Notes under the pieces: generated by a model
What the model saw: only the letters and a program-made list of their open reading frames with translations
The model's database searches: none
Told to the model about the DNA's origin: nothing
Position numbers and translations under genes: made by a program
Assembly: GCF_014640195.1 (NCBI RefSeq)
Contig: NZ_BMGM01000005.1
Span: 62,001-126,000, forward strand
Origin: Psychroflexus planctonicus
Lineage (GTDB): Bacteria > Bacteroidota > Bacteroidia > Flavobacteriales > Flavobacteriaceae
Reading direction: 5' to 3'
DNA: 64,000 nucleotides
Shown here: positions 8,123 through 17,341 of the stretch, in pieces
How positions within the stretch are numbered: the stretch's first letter is position 1
How the letters are laid out: every line of letters starts with the position of its first letter

Positions 8123-9877
8123 ATGAAACACTTTAATTTTTTTCTTTTAATTCTTTGTTCGTATTCATGTTTTTCGCAGAATTTACCTTTCAATTTTGAA
8201 GGTGATATTGAAACATCAGACTTTATCAATTTCGATGGAGGAACAGCAATTGTAACATCAAATCCAGAAACTTCTGGAATCAATACAAGCACAAACGTTG
8301 CTCAAATAATTAGAGACGGTGGTGCAATTTACGGAGGTAGTAAGATTGAATTAGAAAATAACCTAGACTTTTCAGTATTGACCAAAATTACGATGAAAGT
8401 ATATACCACTGCTCCAATTGGAACTACCGTAAAACTTAAATTAGAAGGTAATGGCCCTGCCGCAGATACAGACGCTTTTACAACAGTTACAGGTGAATGG
8501 GAAACTTTAGAATGGGTTTTTCTCGGAATATCTAATGAATTAAATGAAGTTGTATTTATGTTTGATTTTGGAAATGTTGGAGACGGCTCTGAAGCTTCTA
8601 CGTTTTACTTTGATGACGTAGAACAAGTTGCAGGCCCAACGCCCCCAGTTCCAGCTAGTTTGCCTATCAATTTTGAGACAAATGTAATAAGTACTGATTT
8701 TTTGAGTTATGGAGGGGCTAACTTAAGTGTAGTTGCTAATCCAGAAATGAGTGGGATTAATATGAGTAATACTGTGGCGCAAGTTGTTAAAGACGGAGGT
8801 GAGTACTGGGCTGGAAGTAGATTGTTTTTAGTAGATAATTTAGATTTTTCATCTTTATGGCAAATTTCTATGAAAGTGTACACTACTGCACCCATAGGAA
8901 CCAGAATTAAATTAGAACTTGAAGGCACAGGTGGAAGAAGTAGCCTAGATTACATAACAACAACTTCTGGTGAGTGGGAAACTGCTATTTGGAATTTTAA
9001 TGGGGAAACTAATGATTTTGATAAAATCAATTTTCTTTTTGATTTTGGAAATATAGGTGACGGTTCCGCTTCATCTACTTTCTATTTCGACGATGTAGAG
9101 CAAATTTCTGGCCCAATTATTCCTGAACCTGAAGCAACAACTTTTCCAATCGATTTTGAAGGCAATAGTATAGTTGATACAGACTTTATTAATGAAGATG
9201 GAGGTATAGCAAATGTAATTCCTAATCCATATATAGATGCAAATAATCCAAGTGCTACTGTAGGTCAGTTTATTAGAAGTGGTGGAGCACCTTGGGCTAA
9301 AAGTAAAATTATTCTTACTGATTTTTTCCAAAACATGTCTACTAACGGTTCTTTTTCAATGAAAGTATATACTAATGCACCCGTAGGAACCGTATTAAAG
9401 TTTAAGATAGAAAGTACAGATGCGGGTTTTGCAGACGAAAAAGACATGCTAACTACCGTGTCTGGTGAATGGGCAACTTACACTTGGGATTTTACCAATC
9501 AAGATGGCCCTATTTACAATGTAATAAGTTTAATGTTAGGTTATACAACGCCAAACGATGCTTCAGAAAATGCAACATTCCTTTTTGATGATATAATTCA
9601 ACAAGAAACACTTAGCGATGGCTTCAATCAAATTAATACAGTTCAAGATGGTTTAATTAGTTATCCAAATCCAGCTAAAAACCGAATAACTATTCAATCT
9701 AAAAATAGTGAAATAAAATCCATTATTATTTTTGATGTAGTAGGGAATAAAGTTGGTGTTTTTCAACTCAACAGCAAAGAAATGAACATTAACTTATCAA
9801 ATTTACCTATTGGTTTATACATTGCTAAAGTTTCAACGAACACAGGAGCTGGTAATATTAAATTCATTAAGAATTAA
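8123..9877 (+). CDS. Secreted protein of three carbohydrate-binding-like repeats with T9SS type A sorting tail
   Basis: 584 residues. Signal peptide to about residue 19 (CFSQ). Three homologous modules follow at about 21-169, 180-329 and 341-494. Each contains MKVYT(T/N)AP(I/V)GT, a GEW(E/A)T segment and a closing FDD(V/I). These look like beta-sandwich, sugar-binding-type modules; short proline-rich linkers join them. Residues about 505-584 form a type IX secretion C-terminal sorting domain (YPNPAKN, then NLSNLPIGLYIAKV). The protein should be exported by T9SS and held at, or released from, the cell surface. There is no catalytic domain, so it may be a surface glycan-binding or adhesion protein. 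It is a single-gene unit; no polysaccharide-utilisation genes flank it. Confidence 0.8.
   Translation: MKHFNFFLLILCSYSCFSQNLPFNFEGDIETSDFINFDGGTAIVTSNPETSGINTSTNVAQIIRDGGAIYGGSKIELENNLDFSVLTKITMKVYTTAPIGTTVKLKLEGNGPAADTDAFTTVTGEWETLEWVFLGISNELNEVVFMFDFGNVGDGSEASTFYFDDVEQVAGPTPPVPASLPINFETNVISTDFLSYGGANLSVVANPEMSGINMSNTVAQVVKDGGEYWAGSRLFLVDNLDFSSLWQISMKVYTTAPIGTRIKLELEGTGGRSSLDYITTTSGEWETAIWNFNGETNDFDKINFLFDFGNIGDGSASSTFYFDDVEQISGPIIPEPEATTFPIDFEGNSIVDTDFINEDGGIANVIPNPYIDANNPSATVGQFIRSGGAPWAKSKIILTDFFQNMSTNGSFSMKVYTNAPVGTVLKFKIESTDAGFADEKDMLTTVSGEWATYTWDFTNQDGPIYNVISLMLGYTTPNDASENATFLFDDIIQQETLSDGFNQINTVQDGLISYPNPAKNRITIQSKNSEIKSIIIFDVVGNKVGVFQLNSKEMNINLSNLPIGLYIAKVSTNTGAGNIKFIKN
8183..9604 (+). 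repeat. Three in-frame protein-coding repeats of about 450 bp
   Basis: Units lie at about 8183-8629, 8660-9109 and 9143-9604. The DNA stays recognisably similar, for example ATGAAAGT(A/G)TA(T/C)AC in all three (8393, 8873, 9359), and the closing TTTGATTTTGGAAAT blocks of units 1 and 2. Units 1 and 2 are closer to each other than to unit 3. Confidence 0.75.
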
Positions 9878-10003
9878 GTAGTAGTTATAAAAGTTTTATT
9901 AAAACTTAATATTTGAATTATTATCCTTAATATTTAAGCTTGTTTTACCAAGATAATCAAGTCATAAAATTCATATTAGCAATAAGCAAGAGATGTATTT
10001 AAT

Positions 10004-10036
10004 AAAAAAACTCCTAAAAAGTTTAGGAGTTTTTTT
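10004..10036 (-). terminator. Rho-independent terminator of tRNA-Cys
   Basis: Inverted repeat AACTCCTAAA / TTTAGGAGTT with A-run on one side and T-run on the other, so it works in both directions. It begins immediately after the tRNA-Cys 3' end (minus strand) and may also stop transcripts from the left. Confidence 0.85.
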
Positions 10037-10037
10037 G

Positions 10038-10108
10038 AGGTCTCGAGCGGACTCGAACCGCTGTAGCTGGTTTTGCAGACCAGTGCCTAGCCACTCGGCC
10101 ACGAGACC
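10038..10108 (-). tRNA. tRNA-Cys (GCA)
   Basis: 71-nt cloverleaf on the minus strand. Acceptor GGTCTCG pairs with CGAGACC. The anticodon loop reads CTGCAAA (anticodon GCA), the T-arm is CGGTTCGAGTCCG and the discriminator base is U, which is characteristic of tRNA-Cys. CCA is not encoded. The open frame crossing it on the plus strand is spurious. Confidence 0.96.
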
Positions 10109-10118
10109 ATTGGGATTG

Positions 10119-10148
10119 CAAATTTACACATTAATGCCTAATTACAAA
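10119..10148 (-). promoter_or_regulatory. Promoter of tRNA-Cys
   Basis: On the minus strand TTTG, 18 nt, TAAATTTG: a full match to the Bacteroidota -33/-7 pattern, ending about 10 nt before the tRNA 5' end. The remainder of 10149-10340 holds no recognisable gene; hemH probably starts from an unrecognised promoter there. Confidence 0.75.
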
Positions 10149-10340
10149 CCATTATCCTTCCTTTTTCAATACAAAAGCTTTCTTTTCATAAAAGGCTTCA
10201 TTTTCAATTGAAAACAACAATGAATTCATCAAAATTTTAGATTTTAATTGTAATTCATTTCACTTAAACTATACTAACTTGCGCCTTATAATTTGCTGAA
10301 TTGCTTTCAACTTTAGCTATTTATTTCAAACATTACATTT

Positions 10341-11375
10341 ATGAAAGGAGTTTTACTTGTTAACTTAGGTTCGCCTAAAAGCACTGACCCAAAAGACGTT
10401 AAAACATATTTAGACGAGTTCTTAATGGATGAACGCGTTATTGATTTGCCCTATATTTTACGCGCCATTTTGGTCAAAGGAATTATTTTAAACACACGTC
10501 CAAAAAAATCGGCAGAAGCCTATTCCAAAATTTGGTGGGATGAAGGTTCGCCTTTAATTGTCTTGTCTGAAAGGCTTCAACAAAAAATAGATAACTTTAC
10601 CAGTGTTCCTATTTCATTAGCCATGCGTTATGGAGAACCATCTATTGCAAACGGTTTAAAAGAATTACATGACAAAGGTGTAAATGAAGTTTTACTAGCT
10701 CCTTTGTACCCACAATATGCCATGGCAACAACAGAAACGATTATTGCCTTAGCAGAAGAAATTAGAAGAGAACATTATCCAGAAATGCAGTTTACTGTTT
10801 TGCCGCCTTTTTACAATCATCCTGATTATATTACCGTATTGTCAAGAAGCATCGCTGAAAAGTTAGATAATTTAGATTACGAACATTTACTATTTAGCTA
10901 TCACGGCGTACCCGAAAGACACATCCGCAAAAGCGATATTACCAAAAGTCATTGTAAACTAGATGGCTCGTGTTGCCAAACTGCATCTAAGGCACATCAA
11001 TTTTGTTACCGCCATCAAAGTTTTGAAATAACCCGATTGGTAGGAGAAAAATTAGGTTTAAAAGAAGGTACATTTTCTACAAGTTTTCAATCCAGATTAG
11101 GCTTTGACCCATGGTTACGTCCTTACACAGACAGAACCATAGAAAAAATGGCGCTTGAAGGAACCAAAAAAATGGCCATCGTTACTCCCGCTTTTGTTTC
11201 CGATTGCTTAGAAACTTTAGAAGAAATTGCCATGGAAGGCGAAGAGATTTTTGAAGAAAACGGTGGTAAAGAATTTACGGTAATTCCTTGTTTAAACGAT
11301 CGAGAAGATTGGGTAAAAACCTTAAGCAGATGGATTGATGAATGGGCTAAACAAAAAGTTGAAGTAGTAAGTTAA
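10341..11375 (+). CDS. hemH: Ferrochelatase (protohaem ferro-lyase)
   Basis: 344 residues. It inserts Fe2+ into protoporphyrin IX, the last step of protohaem synthesis. N-terminal GVLLVNLGSP is the family signature. SYHGVPERH (about residues 191-199) contains the metal-binding His, and PAFVSDCLETLEEI carries the second conserved segment with catalytic Glu. Length matches bacterial hemH. A MATE exporter gene starts 4 nt after its stop. A second haem gene, hemF, lies at 45.8 kb, unlinked. Confidence 0.95.
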   Translation: MKGVLLVNLGSPKSTDPKDVKTYLDEFLMDERVIDLPYILRAILVKGIILNTRPKKSAEAYSKIWWDEGSPLIVLSERLQQKIDNFTSVPISLAMRYGEPSIANGLKELHDKGVNEVLLAPLYPQYAMATTETIIALAEEIRREHYPEMQFTVLPPFYNHPDYITVLSRSIAEKLDNLDYEHLLFSYHGVPERHIRKSDITKSHCKLDGSCCQTASKAHQFCYRHQSFEITRLVGEKLGLKEGTFSTSFQSRLGFDPWLRPYTDRTIEKMALEGTKKMAIVTPAFVSDCLETLEEIAMEGEEIFEENGGKEFTVIPCLNDREDWVKTLSRWIDEWAKQKVEVVS

Positions 11376-11379
11376 CAGA

Positions 11380-12738
11380 ATGGCAAGAATTTCTTCTAGT
11401 GAATTGGGTAACAAACCAATCGGTAAATTACTGATTAAACAATCTGTTCCCGCTTCTATAGGAATTTTGGTCATGTCTATTAATATTCTGGTAGACACCA
11501 TTTTTGTTGGTAATTGGATTGGTTCTATTGCCATTGCTGCCATAAATGTAGTCTTGCCCGTTTCCTTTTTTATCGCTGCATTAGGTATGGCAATTGGTAT
11601 TGGCGGCTCATCTATTATCTCGCGAGCTTTAGGAGCAGATATGGATGAAAAAGCGCTTCGAACTTTTGGAAATCAGATAAGCATTACTTTATTAGTTACC
11701 ATTAGTATGGTAATTATTGGTTTGGTTTTTATCAATCAATTAATTCCTGCTTTTGGTGGTAAAGGCGATATTTTTGAGCCCGCTAAAATATACTACCGCA
11801 TTGTACTTTACGGAGTTCCTATTTTAGCTTTAGCCATGATGGGCAACACCGTAATTAGAGCAGAAGGAAAACCTAAATTTGCCATGGTTGCCATGATTAT
11901 TCCTTCGGTAGGAAATCTTATTATGGATTATGTGTTTATTCATATTTTAGATTGGGGAATGGAAGGCGCAGCTTGGGCTACAACTGGTTCTTACGTGTTG
12001 TGTCTGGGTTATATTCTCTGGTTTTTCATGTCTAAAAATTCAGAATTAAAAGTAAAGTGGGAACACTTTAAATTAAAACTGAATATTCTTAGAGAAATTG
12101 GTGCCTTAGGCTTTGTAACGCTTTCGCGTCAGGCAGTAGTAAGTGTTACTTATTTACTCCTGAATAATATTTTATTTGAATTAGGTGGCGAATCTTCTGT
12201 AACTACGTATGCCATTATTGCTAGAATGCTCATGTTTGCTCTTTTTCCCGTTTTAGGAGTTACCCAAGGATTTTTACCCATTGCGGGTTACAATTATGGA
12301 GCTGAACAATACGGAAGAGTTCGTGAAAGCATCAATAAAGCCATTGGTTATGCTGCAGGAGTAGCTTTGCTAGTTTTTGTTTGTATCATGTTGTTTTCAA
12401 CTGAAATTGTTTCCGTTTTCACTAAAGATGAAGCAGTTATAGCTTCCACTCCTAGTGCAATGCGTTGGGTTTTTGCTGCTGTTCCTATCATCGCGCTTCA
12501 ATTAATTGGGTCTGCTTATTTTCAAGCTATTGGTAAAGCAGTGCCTGCCCTTTTGCTCACACTAACACGACAAGGTTTCTTTTTTATACCTCTCATTTTA
12601 ATCTTACCAAAATTTTATGGCGAATTGGGTGTTTGGATTTCTTTTCCATTAGCCGATTTAATTTCGACTATCGTTACAGGATATTTTTTAAACCGAGAAA
12701 TTAAAAATACTTTAGTTGAAACTGAATCTGCTTCCTAG
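11380..12738 (+). CDS. MATE family efflux transporter
   Basis: 452 residues with about twelve hydrophobic helices in two similar halves, typical of the MATE/MatE fold that exports cationic drugs or metabolites using Na+ or H+. Recognisable family segments include the early VDTIFVGNWIG and, in the second half, PVLGVTQGFLPIAGYNYGA. It sits 4 nt after hemH, so the two are probably co-transcribed. The substrate cannot be told from sequence; export of a porphyrin or haem precursor is only a speculation from context. Confidence 0.9.
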   Translation: MARISSSELGNKPIGKLLIKQSVPASIGILVMSINILVDTIFVGNWIGSIAIAAINVVLPVSFFIAALGMAIGIGGSSIISRALGADMDEKALRTFGNQISITLLVTISMVIIGLVFINQLIPAFGGKGDIFEPAKIYYRIVLYGVPILALAMMGNTVIRAEGKPKFAMVAMIIPSVGNLIMDYVFIHILDWGMEGAAWATTGSYVLCLGYILWFFMSKNSELKVKWEHFKLKLNILREIGALGFVTLSRQAVVSVTYLLLNNILFELGGESSVTTYAIIARMLMFALFPVLGVTQGFLPIAGYNYGAEQYGRVRESINKAIGYAAGVALLVFVCIMLFSTEIVSVFTKDEAVIASTPSAMRWVFAAVPIIALQLIGSAYFQAIGKAVPALLLTLTRQGFFFIPLILILPKFYGELGVWISFPLADLISTIVTGYFLNREIKNTLVETESAS

Positions 12739-12770
12739 CTATAAAACAGCTGTAATACTTTAGGGTTTTG

Positions 12771-12778
12771 TACTTTTG
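12771..12778 (+). promoter_or_regulatory. -7 element of thiL; decides the start codon
   Basis: TACTTTTG matches TAnnTTTG exactly and is followed by the often seen CAGTTC. Because the element overlaps the upstream in-frame start at 12776, translation must begin at the ATG at 12800. Confidence 0.6.
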
Positions 12779-12799
12779 CAGTTCAATAAATCGCATTTC

Positions 12800-13852
12800 A
12801 TGTTTAGCAATACCGAAGACAGTAAAACAAAACTTTCAGAATTAGGAGAATTTGGACTTATAGACCATTTAACCAAACATTTCTCTATACAACAAAGCAG
12901 CACCTTAAAATCTATTGGAGATGATGCCGCTGTTTTAGAGCACAAAGACCCAATTGTGGTTACTACAGATATGTTAGTAGAAGGAATTCACTTCGATTTA
13001 AGTTATTCTCCACTGAAGCATTTGGGGTATAAAGCCGTTATGGTTAATCTTTCTGATGTGTATGCCATGAATGCAAAAGCAACACAAATTACAGTTTCCA
13101 TTTCGTGTTCTAACCGATTTACGGTAGAGGCTTTAGAAGAATTGTATGCAGGAATTCATCATGCGGCAAGTTTATACAATATAGATGTTGTTGGTGGAGA
13201 TACTACTTCTGCCATAAAAGGCTTAAGCATTAGCATTACGGCAATTGGAACAGCAAAAAAAGAAAAAATTACCTATAGAAGTGGAGCAAAACCAAACGAT
13301 TTGGTCGTGGTTTCTGGAGATTTAGGAAGCGCTTTTATGGGGCTAAAAGTCTTAGAACGCGAAAAAGAAGTTTTTAAAGTGAATCCGAACAGTCAACCTG
13401 ACTTAGAAAAATATACCTATCTGGTAGAGCGCCAATTGAAGCCTGAAGCGAGAAAAGATATTCCTGAATTATTAGAAAAATTAGGCGTTTTACCTACCGC
13501 TATGATTGATATAAGCGATGGTTTATCTTCTGAAATTATTCATATTAGTAAAAATTCTAATGTAGGAGCCAATTTATTTGAAGACAAACTTCCTATGGAT
13601 CCAGCGCTTATTGCTACTTGTGAAGAATTTGAACTAGATAGCACGACTGTAGTTTTAAACGGTGGTGAAGATTATGAATTGCTTTTTACCATCGACCAAA
13701 AAGATTATGATAAGATAAAAGGCAACCCCAATTTAAGTGTAATCGGCCATATAACTGAAGCCAAAGAAGGCATACACTTAATTACGCGAGCAAATCAAAA
13801 ACTTCCTATTCAAGCTATGGGTTGGAATAGTATGGATAAAGAAGAAAACTAA
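12800..13852 (+). CDS. thiL: Thiamine-monophosphate kinase
   Basis: 350 residues from ATG 12800. It phosphorylates thiamine monophosphate to thiamine diphosphate. AIR synthase-like fold: LGEFGLIDHL at the start, SIGDDAAVL with Mg/ATP-binding Asp residues, then VVTTDMLVEGIHFD, DVVGGDTT and IDISDGLSSE, and NGGEDYELLF near the C-terminus, all ThiL hallmarks. A longer frame from 12776 adds eight residues that lie on the promoter, so it is rejected. The gene is convergent with the M23 peptidase, overlapping by 4 nt. No other thiamine genes are nearby. Confidence 0.95.
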   Translation: MFSNTEDSKTKLSELGEFGLIDHLTKHFSIQQSSTLKSIGDDAAVLEHKDPIVVTTDMLVEGIHFDLSYSPLKHLGYKAVMVNLSDVYAMNAKATQITVSISCSNRFTVEALEELYAGIHHAASLYNIDVVGGDTTSAIKGLSISITAIGTAKKEKITYRSGAKPNDLVVVSGDLGSAFMGLKVLEREKEVFKVNPNSQPDLEKYTYLVERQLKPEARKDIPELLEKLGVLPTAMIDISDGLSSEIIHISKNSNVGANLFEDKLPMDPALIATCEEFELDSTTVVLNGGEDYELLFTIDQKDYDKIKGNPNLSVIGHITEAKEGIHLITRANQKLPIQAMGWNSMDKEEN

Positions 13853-15117
13853 ACTTGCTCCTGCAAATCTATATATTCTGTGCTGTCTAAGGCTTCTTTT
13901 AAAGGTTGTATAAACTCGAAGTAACTTGGTTTCATCTCTTCTTCCATAGGTTCTGCATCGGGTAAATCTTGTTTATATGGATCTACTTGTCGACCGTTCA
14001 CCCAAAATCGATAACAAACGTGCGGTCCAGTAGCTAAACCAGTGCTACCAACGTAACCAATAATTTCGCCTTGTTTTACGTAATCACCAACTTTTACAGC
14101 ACGTTTAGACATGTGTAAATATTGAGTAGTGTATTTGTTGGTGTGCTTTACTTTTACATAGTTTCCATTACCTCTTGTGTAACTAGATTTTATTACTGTT
14201 CCATCTGCTGTAGACCAAATTGGTGTTCCAGTATCTGCTGCGTAGTCAGTTCCTTTATGAGCTTTCCAACGTTTTTGAACTGGGTGGAAACGCCTTGGAC
14301 TATATCGAGATGAAATTCTGGAGTATTGCAAGGGTGCTTTTAAGAAAAAGCTTCTAAGCGTAACTGCTTCTTCATCAAAATAATCGTAACGTCCAACAGT
14401 AGAGTCTACCAAGAAATTGAAAGCGTAAAATTCGCGTCCTTTGTGTTTCAGTGTAGCAGCATCTATAGATTCTACTCCAGCGTAAATGCTGTCGTTAATA
14501 AACTTCTCGTTATAAATAATTTTAAACTGATCTCCTTTTTGAAGTCTAAAGAAATCGACACTCCATTGGTAAATATCTGCAAATCTGCTGGTTATTCCGT
14601 AGCTAATTCCAGCTTCGTCTATAGCGTTAGAAAGTGAACTAGTAATTACCCCAGTGGCTACTTTTTGTTTTACCGTAACTGGCTTTTTGCCTTTAATAGC
14701 GTAAATACTGTCTCCAAAAAAAACTTTTGTGTAATCTATAGCATTGTGTTCATAAATGAAACCTACAGCGGTTTCTAAAGAATCTTTACTTTTTAAAAGT
14801 GTGTATGGTCTACCTACATTAATGCGTCTAAAATTGAATAAGCTATCTGGAATACCTTCTATTATTTGATAGACTTTGCCTGGCATAACTCCGCTCCTAT
14901 CCATTATGCTACCAAAAAAGTCTCCTTTTCTCACGGTGTCTCTTTCAAACACATAATCGCTGAGCGTCATTTCATATTCTGAAATTACCTTGGGCTTAGG
15001 AGCTTTAACTTGTTTTGTTTCCCCTACTTCAGCAACATCTTGATCTTTATTTGCTTCATTAGAACATGAAAACAAAAAAGTGCTACAAACTGAAATAACT
15101 ATTAAAAACCTGTGCAT
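13849..15117 (-). CDS. M23 family peptidoglycan endopeptidase, lipoprotein
   Basis: 422 residues. The signal peptide ends in a lipobox LFSC with Cys18 as the lipidated residue. A middle region (about 60-260) includes a LysM/OapA-like or YebA-type domain. The LytM/M23 domain is at about 265-380. The first zinc motif HKGTD (HxxxD) is present. The second, normally HxH in GPHLH, reads GPHVC here, with Cys in place of the zinc-ligand His. The protein should trim peptidoglycan cross-links in the periplasm, if Cys can serve as ligand. It is a single gene with its own -7 element upstream, convergent with thiL. Confidence 0.88.
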   Translation of the reverse strand: MHRFLIVISVCSTFLFSCSNEANKDQDVAEVGETKQVKAPKPKVISEYEMTLSDYVFERDTVRKGDFFGSIMDRSGVMPGKVYQIIEGIPDSLFNFRRINVGRPYTLLKSKDSLETAVGFIYEHNAIDYTKVFFGDSIYAIKGKKPVTVKQKVATGVITSSLSNAIDEAGISYGITSRFADIYQWSVDFFRLQKGDQFKIIYNEKFINDSIYAGVESIDAATLKHKGREFYAFNFLVDSTVGRYDYFDEEAVTLRSFFLKAPLQYSRISSRYSPRRFHPVQKRWKAHKGTDYAADTGTPIWSTADGTVIKSSYTRGNGNYVKVKHTNKYTTQYLHMSKRAVKVGDYVKQGEIIGYVGSTGLATGPHVCYRFWVNGRQVDPYKQDLPDAEPMEEEMKPSYFEFIQPLKEALDSTEYIDLQEQV

Positions 15118-15143
15118 ACTCTACAATTGTAATTTACAATCCA

Positions 15144-15151
15144 CAAAAATA
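15144..15151 (-). promoter_or_regulatory. -7 element of the M23 peptidase gene
   Basis: Minus-strand TATTTTTG fits TAnnTTTG, 27 nt before the ATG. No convincing -33 box is present. Confidence 0.45.
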
Positions 15152-15202
15152 GCATTATATTCAGCTTTTAAGGGAATTATTATCATTAAATGCAAATTTG
15201 AA

Positions 15203-15988
15203 TTAGTTACGTAATATCGATGAAAATGGAAATGAAAGTCCTTTAAATTCTTCTAGAGTTGCGGTTAAAGAACCTACTGCTAGATCGGCTTCAATTTTCA
15301 GTGGAATTTTATTTTGGTCCTTGCTTACCCAAATAGTTACACTTTCTTCTTCTTTAAAAACTCGTTCAGCTTGTACAAGTGGTCTAAAAATTAATGTTCT
15401 TACTTTTCCAAAGTTGGTTTCTAATACTTCTTCTCCTATGTATTTTGCTTTGAAGCCAAAGTTCTCTTCGTCAAAAAAAAGATTCAAATTAAACTCTTGT
15501 CCAACTTGTAAATTATTTTCGTCTACCTTATTTCGCAATGCATACAATGCAGAAAGTAAATCCTGTGTTTGCTCTTTGATGTAGTGAGTGGTCTTGGTGC
15601 TTCGTTTATAGTCGTTTACTACTGCAGAATCTATACGATGGTTAAACTCTATCATTCTGTCTTTTCGGTGACCGCCTTCATTGGTTTTTCTAATAAATTT
15701 TAAAGGAAGAGCTTCTTCACGGTGTACAAAAGACTCAAAGTTGTCTCTTACTTTGAAAAATATGTCTAACATTCCCGTGGTTTTTCCATAGCCGCGAATG
15801 TGATGAACGGGAATACCGTCTAAAGTTGAATTATTTACACTTAAAGTAGCTTCTGAAGTTTTAAACCAACCATATTTTACTTTAAACTTTAGCATTTCTC
15901 CGTCTGAATATGCCTGTTTTTTTTGAGCATTAGCCAAAAAGCAAACACTGAAAAAAAATATGAATAAGGAAGTTAGTTTCAATTTCAT
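15203..15988 (-). CDS. DUF3108 domain-containing exported protein
   Basis: 261 residues. Signal peptide to about residue 21 (LANAQ). The remainder is a single beta-rich DUF3108 domain, recognised by the opening GEMLKFKVKYGWFKTSEATL and the later lipocalin-like strands; the family is periplasmic and of unknown function. It lies between the M23 peptidase and hppD, same strand, with gaps of 85 and 195 nt, so an envelope role together with the peptidase is possible but unproven. Confidence 0.82.
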   Translation of the reverse strand: MKLKLTSLFIFFFSVCFLANAQKKQAYSDGEMLKFKVKYGWFKTSEATLSVNNSTLDGIPVHHIRGYGKTTGMLDIFFKVRDNFESFVHREEALPLKFIRKTNEGGHRKDRMIEFNHRIDSAVVNDYKRSTKTTHYIKEQTQDLLSALYALRNKVDENNLQVGQEFNLNLFFDEENFGFKAKYIGEEVLETNFGKVRTLIFRPLVQAERVFKEEESVTIWVSKDQNKIPLKIEADLAVGSLTATLEEFKGLSFPFSSILRN

Positions 15989-16123
15989 GAATATTTTAGG
16001 TTGAATTAAGTAACTTAATATTCAAATTAAATTGAAAAATATGAATTATCAAGTCAGTTTAATCTTTATTTATTAGTCTTACCTAATTGTATCTTTTCAA
16101 AAGCCGTTCCAAATATTAGCTTT

Positions 16124-16163
16124 ATAAAAAATCCACTTTCATGGAAATCATGAAAGTGGATTT
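16124..16163 (-). terminator. Rho-independent terminator after hppD
   Basis: Perfect 15-bp stem AAATCCACTTTCATG / CATGAAAGTGGATTT with a 5-nt loop, followed on the minus strand by TTTTTTAT. It begins 20 nt after the hppD stop. Confidence 0.88.
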
Positions 16164-16183
16164 AATTTTGTTATTATTTTAAC

Positions 16184-17341
16184 TTACAATGTTCCTCTTA
16201 AACCTTGTTCACGTTCAATAGACTCAAATAAAGCTTTAAAATTTCCTGCACCAAATCCGCGTGCACCCATACGTTGAATTATTTCGAAAAATAAAGTGGG
16301 ACGGTCTTGCACCGGTTTAGTGAAGATTTGTAATAAATAACCTTCTTCGTCTGCATCTACCATAATTCCTAGACTTTGCAAAGTATTTAAATCTTCCTTT
16401 AGTTCATGGCTAAATTCTTCTAATCTACCTGGAATAGCATCATAGTAGGCTTCTGGTGGAGTAGATAAAAACTCAACACCGCGAGCACGTAAATCGGATA
16501 CAGTTTTAAGAATATCATCTGTTGCAACCGCAATATGCTGAACGCCTGAGCCTTCATAAAAATCTAGGTATTCTTCAATTTGTGATTTCTTTTTTCCTTC
16601 TGCTGGTTCGTTGATTGGAAATTTAATTCTACCATTACCATTGCTCATCACTTTACTCATTAATGCTGAATAGTCGGTATGAATTTGCTTATCGTCAAAC
16701 GAAAGGAAGTTGACAAAACCCATTACATCTTCGTACCATTTTACCCAGGTATTCATTTCGTTCCAACCAACATTTCCAACCATGTGGTCTATGAATTTTA
16801 ATCCAACCGATTCTGGTTGAAACTCACTTTCCCATTTTCTATAACCCGGTAAAAAGCTTCCGTTGTATTCTTTACGTTCTACAAATAGATGAACCGTTTC
16901 GCCGTAAGTATAAATTCCAGAACGCACTACTTTTCCGTTTTCATCTTCTTCTACCGTTGGTTCCATATAGGATTTCGCTCCACGTTTGGTGGTTTCTTCC
17001 CAAGATTTTTTGGCATCTTCTACCCAAAGTGCAATTACTTTTACACCATCGCCATGCTTAACAATGTGTTCGTTAATTGGATTTTTAGAATGTAAAGGCG
17101 AAGTTAGTACCAAGCGAATTTTGTCTTGTTTCAATACGTAAGAAACGCTGTCTTTACTTCCCGTTTCTAAACCTTTGTACGCATGCGATTGAAAACCAAA
17201 AGCCGATTTATAAAAATGTGCAGCTTGTTTGGCGTTACCTACGTACAATTCTACGTAGTCTGTTCCCATGAGCGGCAAAAAATCTTGCGCTCCTTCAAAT
17301 ATTTTTTCTAGTCCGTAGTTTACTGATTTTATATCTTTCAT
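16184..17341 (-). CDS. hppD: 4-hydroxyphenylpyruvate dioxygenase
   Basis: 385 residues. It converts 4-hydroxyphenylpyruvate to homogentisate in tyrosine breakdown. Two vicinal-oxygen-chelate domains; the C-terminal one carries the iron ligands, His in FIDHMVGNVG, His in GVQHIAVATDD and Glu in LFFEIIQRMGARGFG, the last being the strongest family signature. It stands downstream of hmgA on the same strand, so the two consecutive steps of the homogentisate pathway are encoded side by side, separated by 302 nt. Confidence 0.96.
   Translation of the reverse strand: MKDIKSVNYGLEKIFEGAQDFLPLMGTDYVELYVGNAKQAAHFYKSAFGFQSHAYKGLETGSKDSVSYVLKQDKIRLVLTSPLHSKNPINEHIVKHGDGVKVIALWVEDAKKSWEETTKRGAKSYMEPTVEEDENGKVVRSGIYTYGETVHLFVERKEYNGSFLPGYRKWESEFQPESVGLKFIDHMVGNVGWNEMNTWVKWYEDVMGFVNFLSFDDKQIHTDYSALMSKVMSNGNGRIKFPINEPAEGKKKSQIEEYLDFYEGSGVQHIAVATDDILKTVSDLRARGVEFLSTPPEAYYDAIPGRLEEFSHELKEDLNTLQSLGIMVDADEEGYLLQIFTKPVQDRPTLFFEIIQRMGARGFGAGNFKALFESIEREQGLRGTL

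Noticed and set aside
9993-10211. 72-residue open frame across tRNA-Cys
   Set aside because: It reads through the antisense of the tRNA and its terminator; the translation is the usual spurious tRNA-derived peptide.
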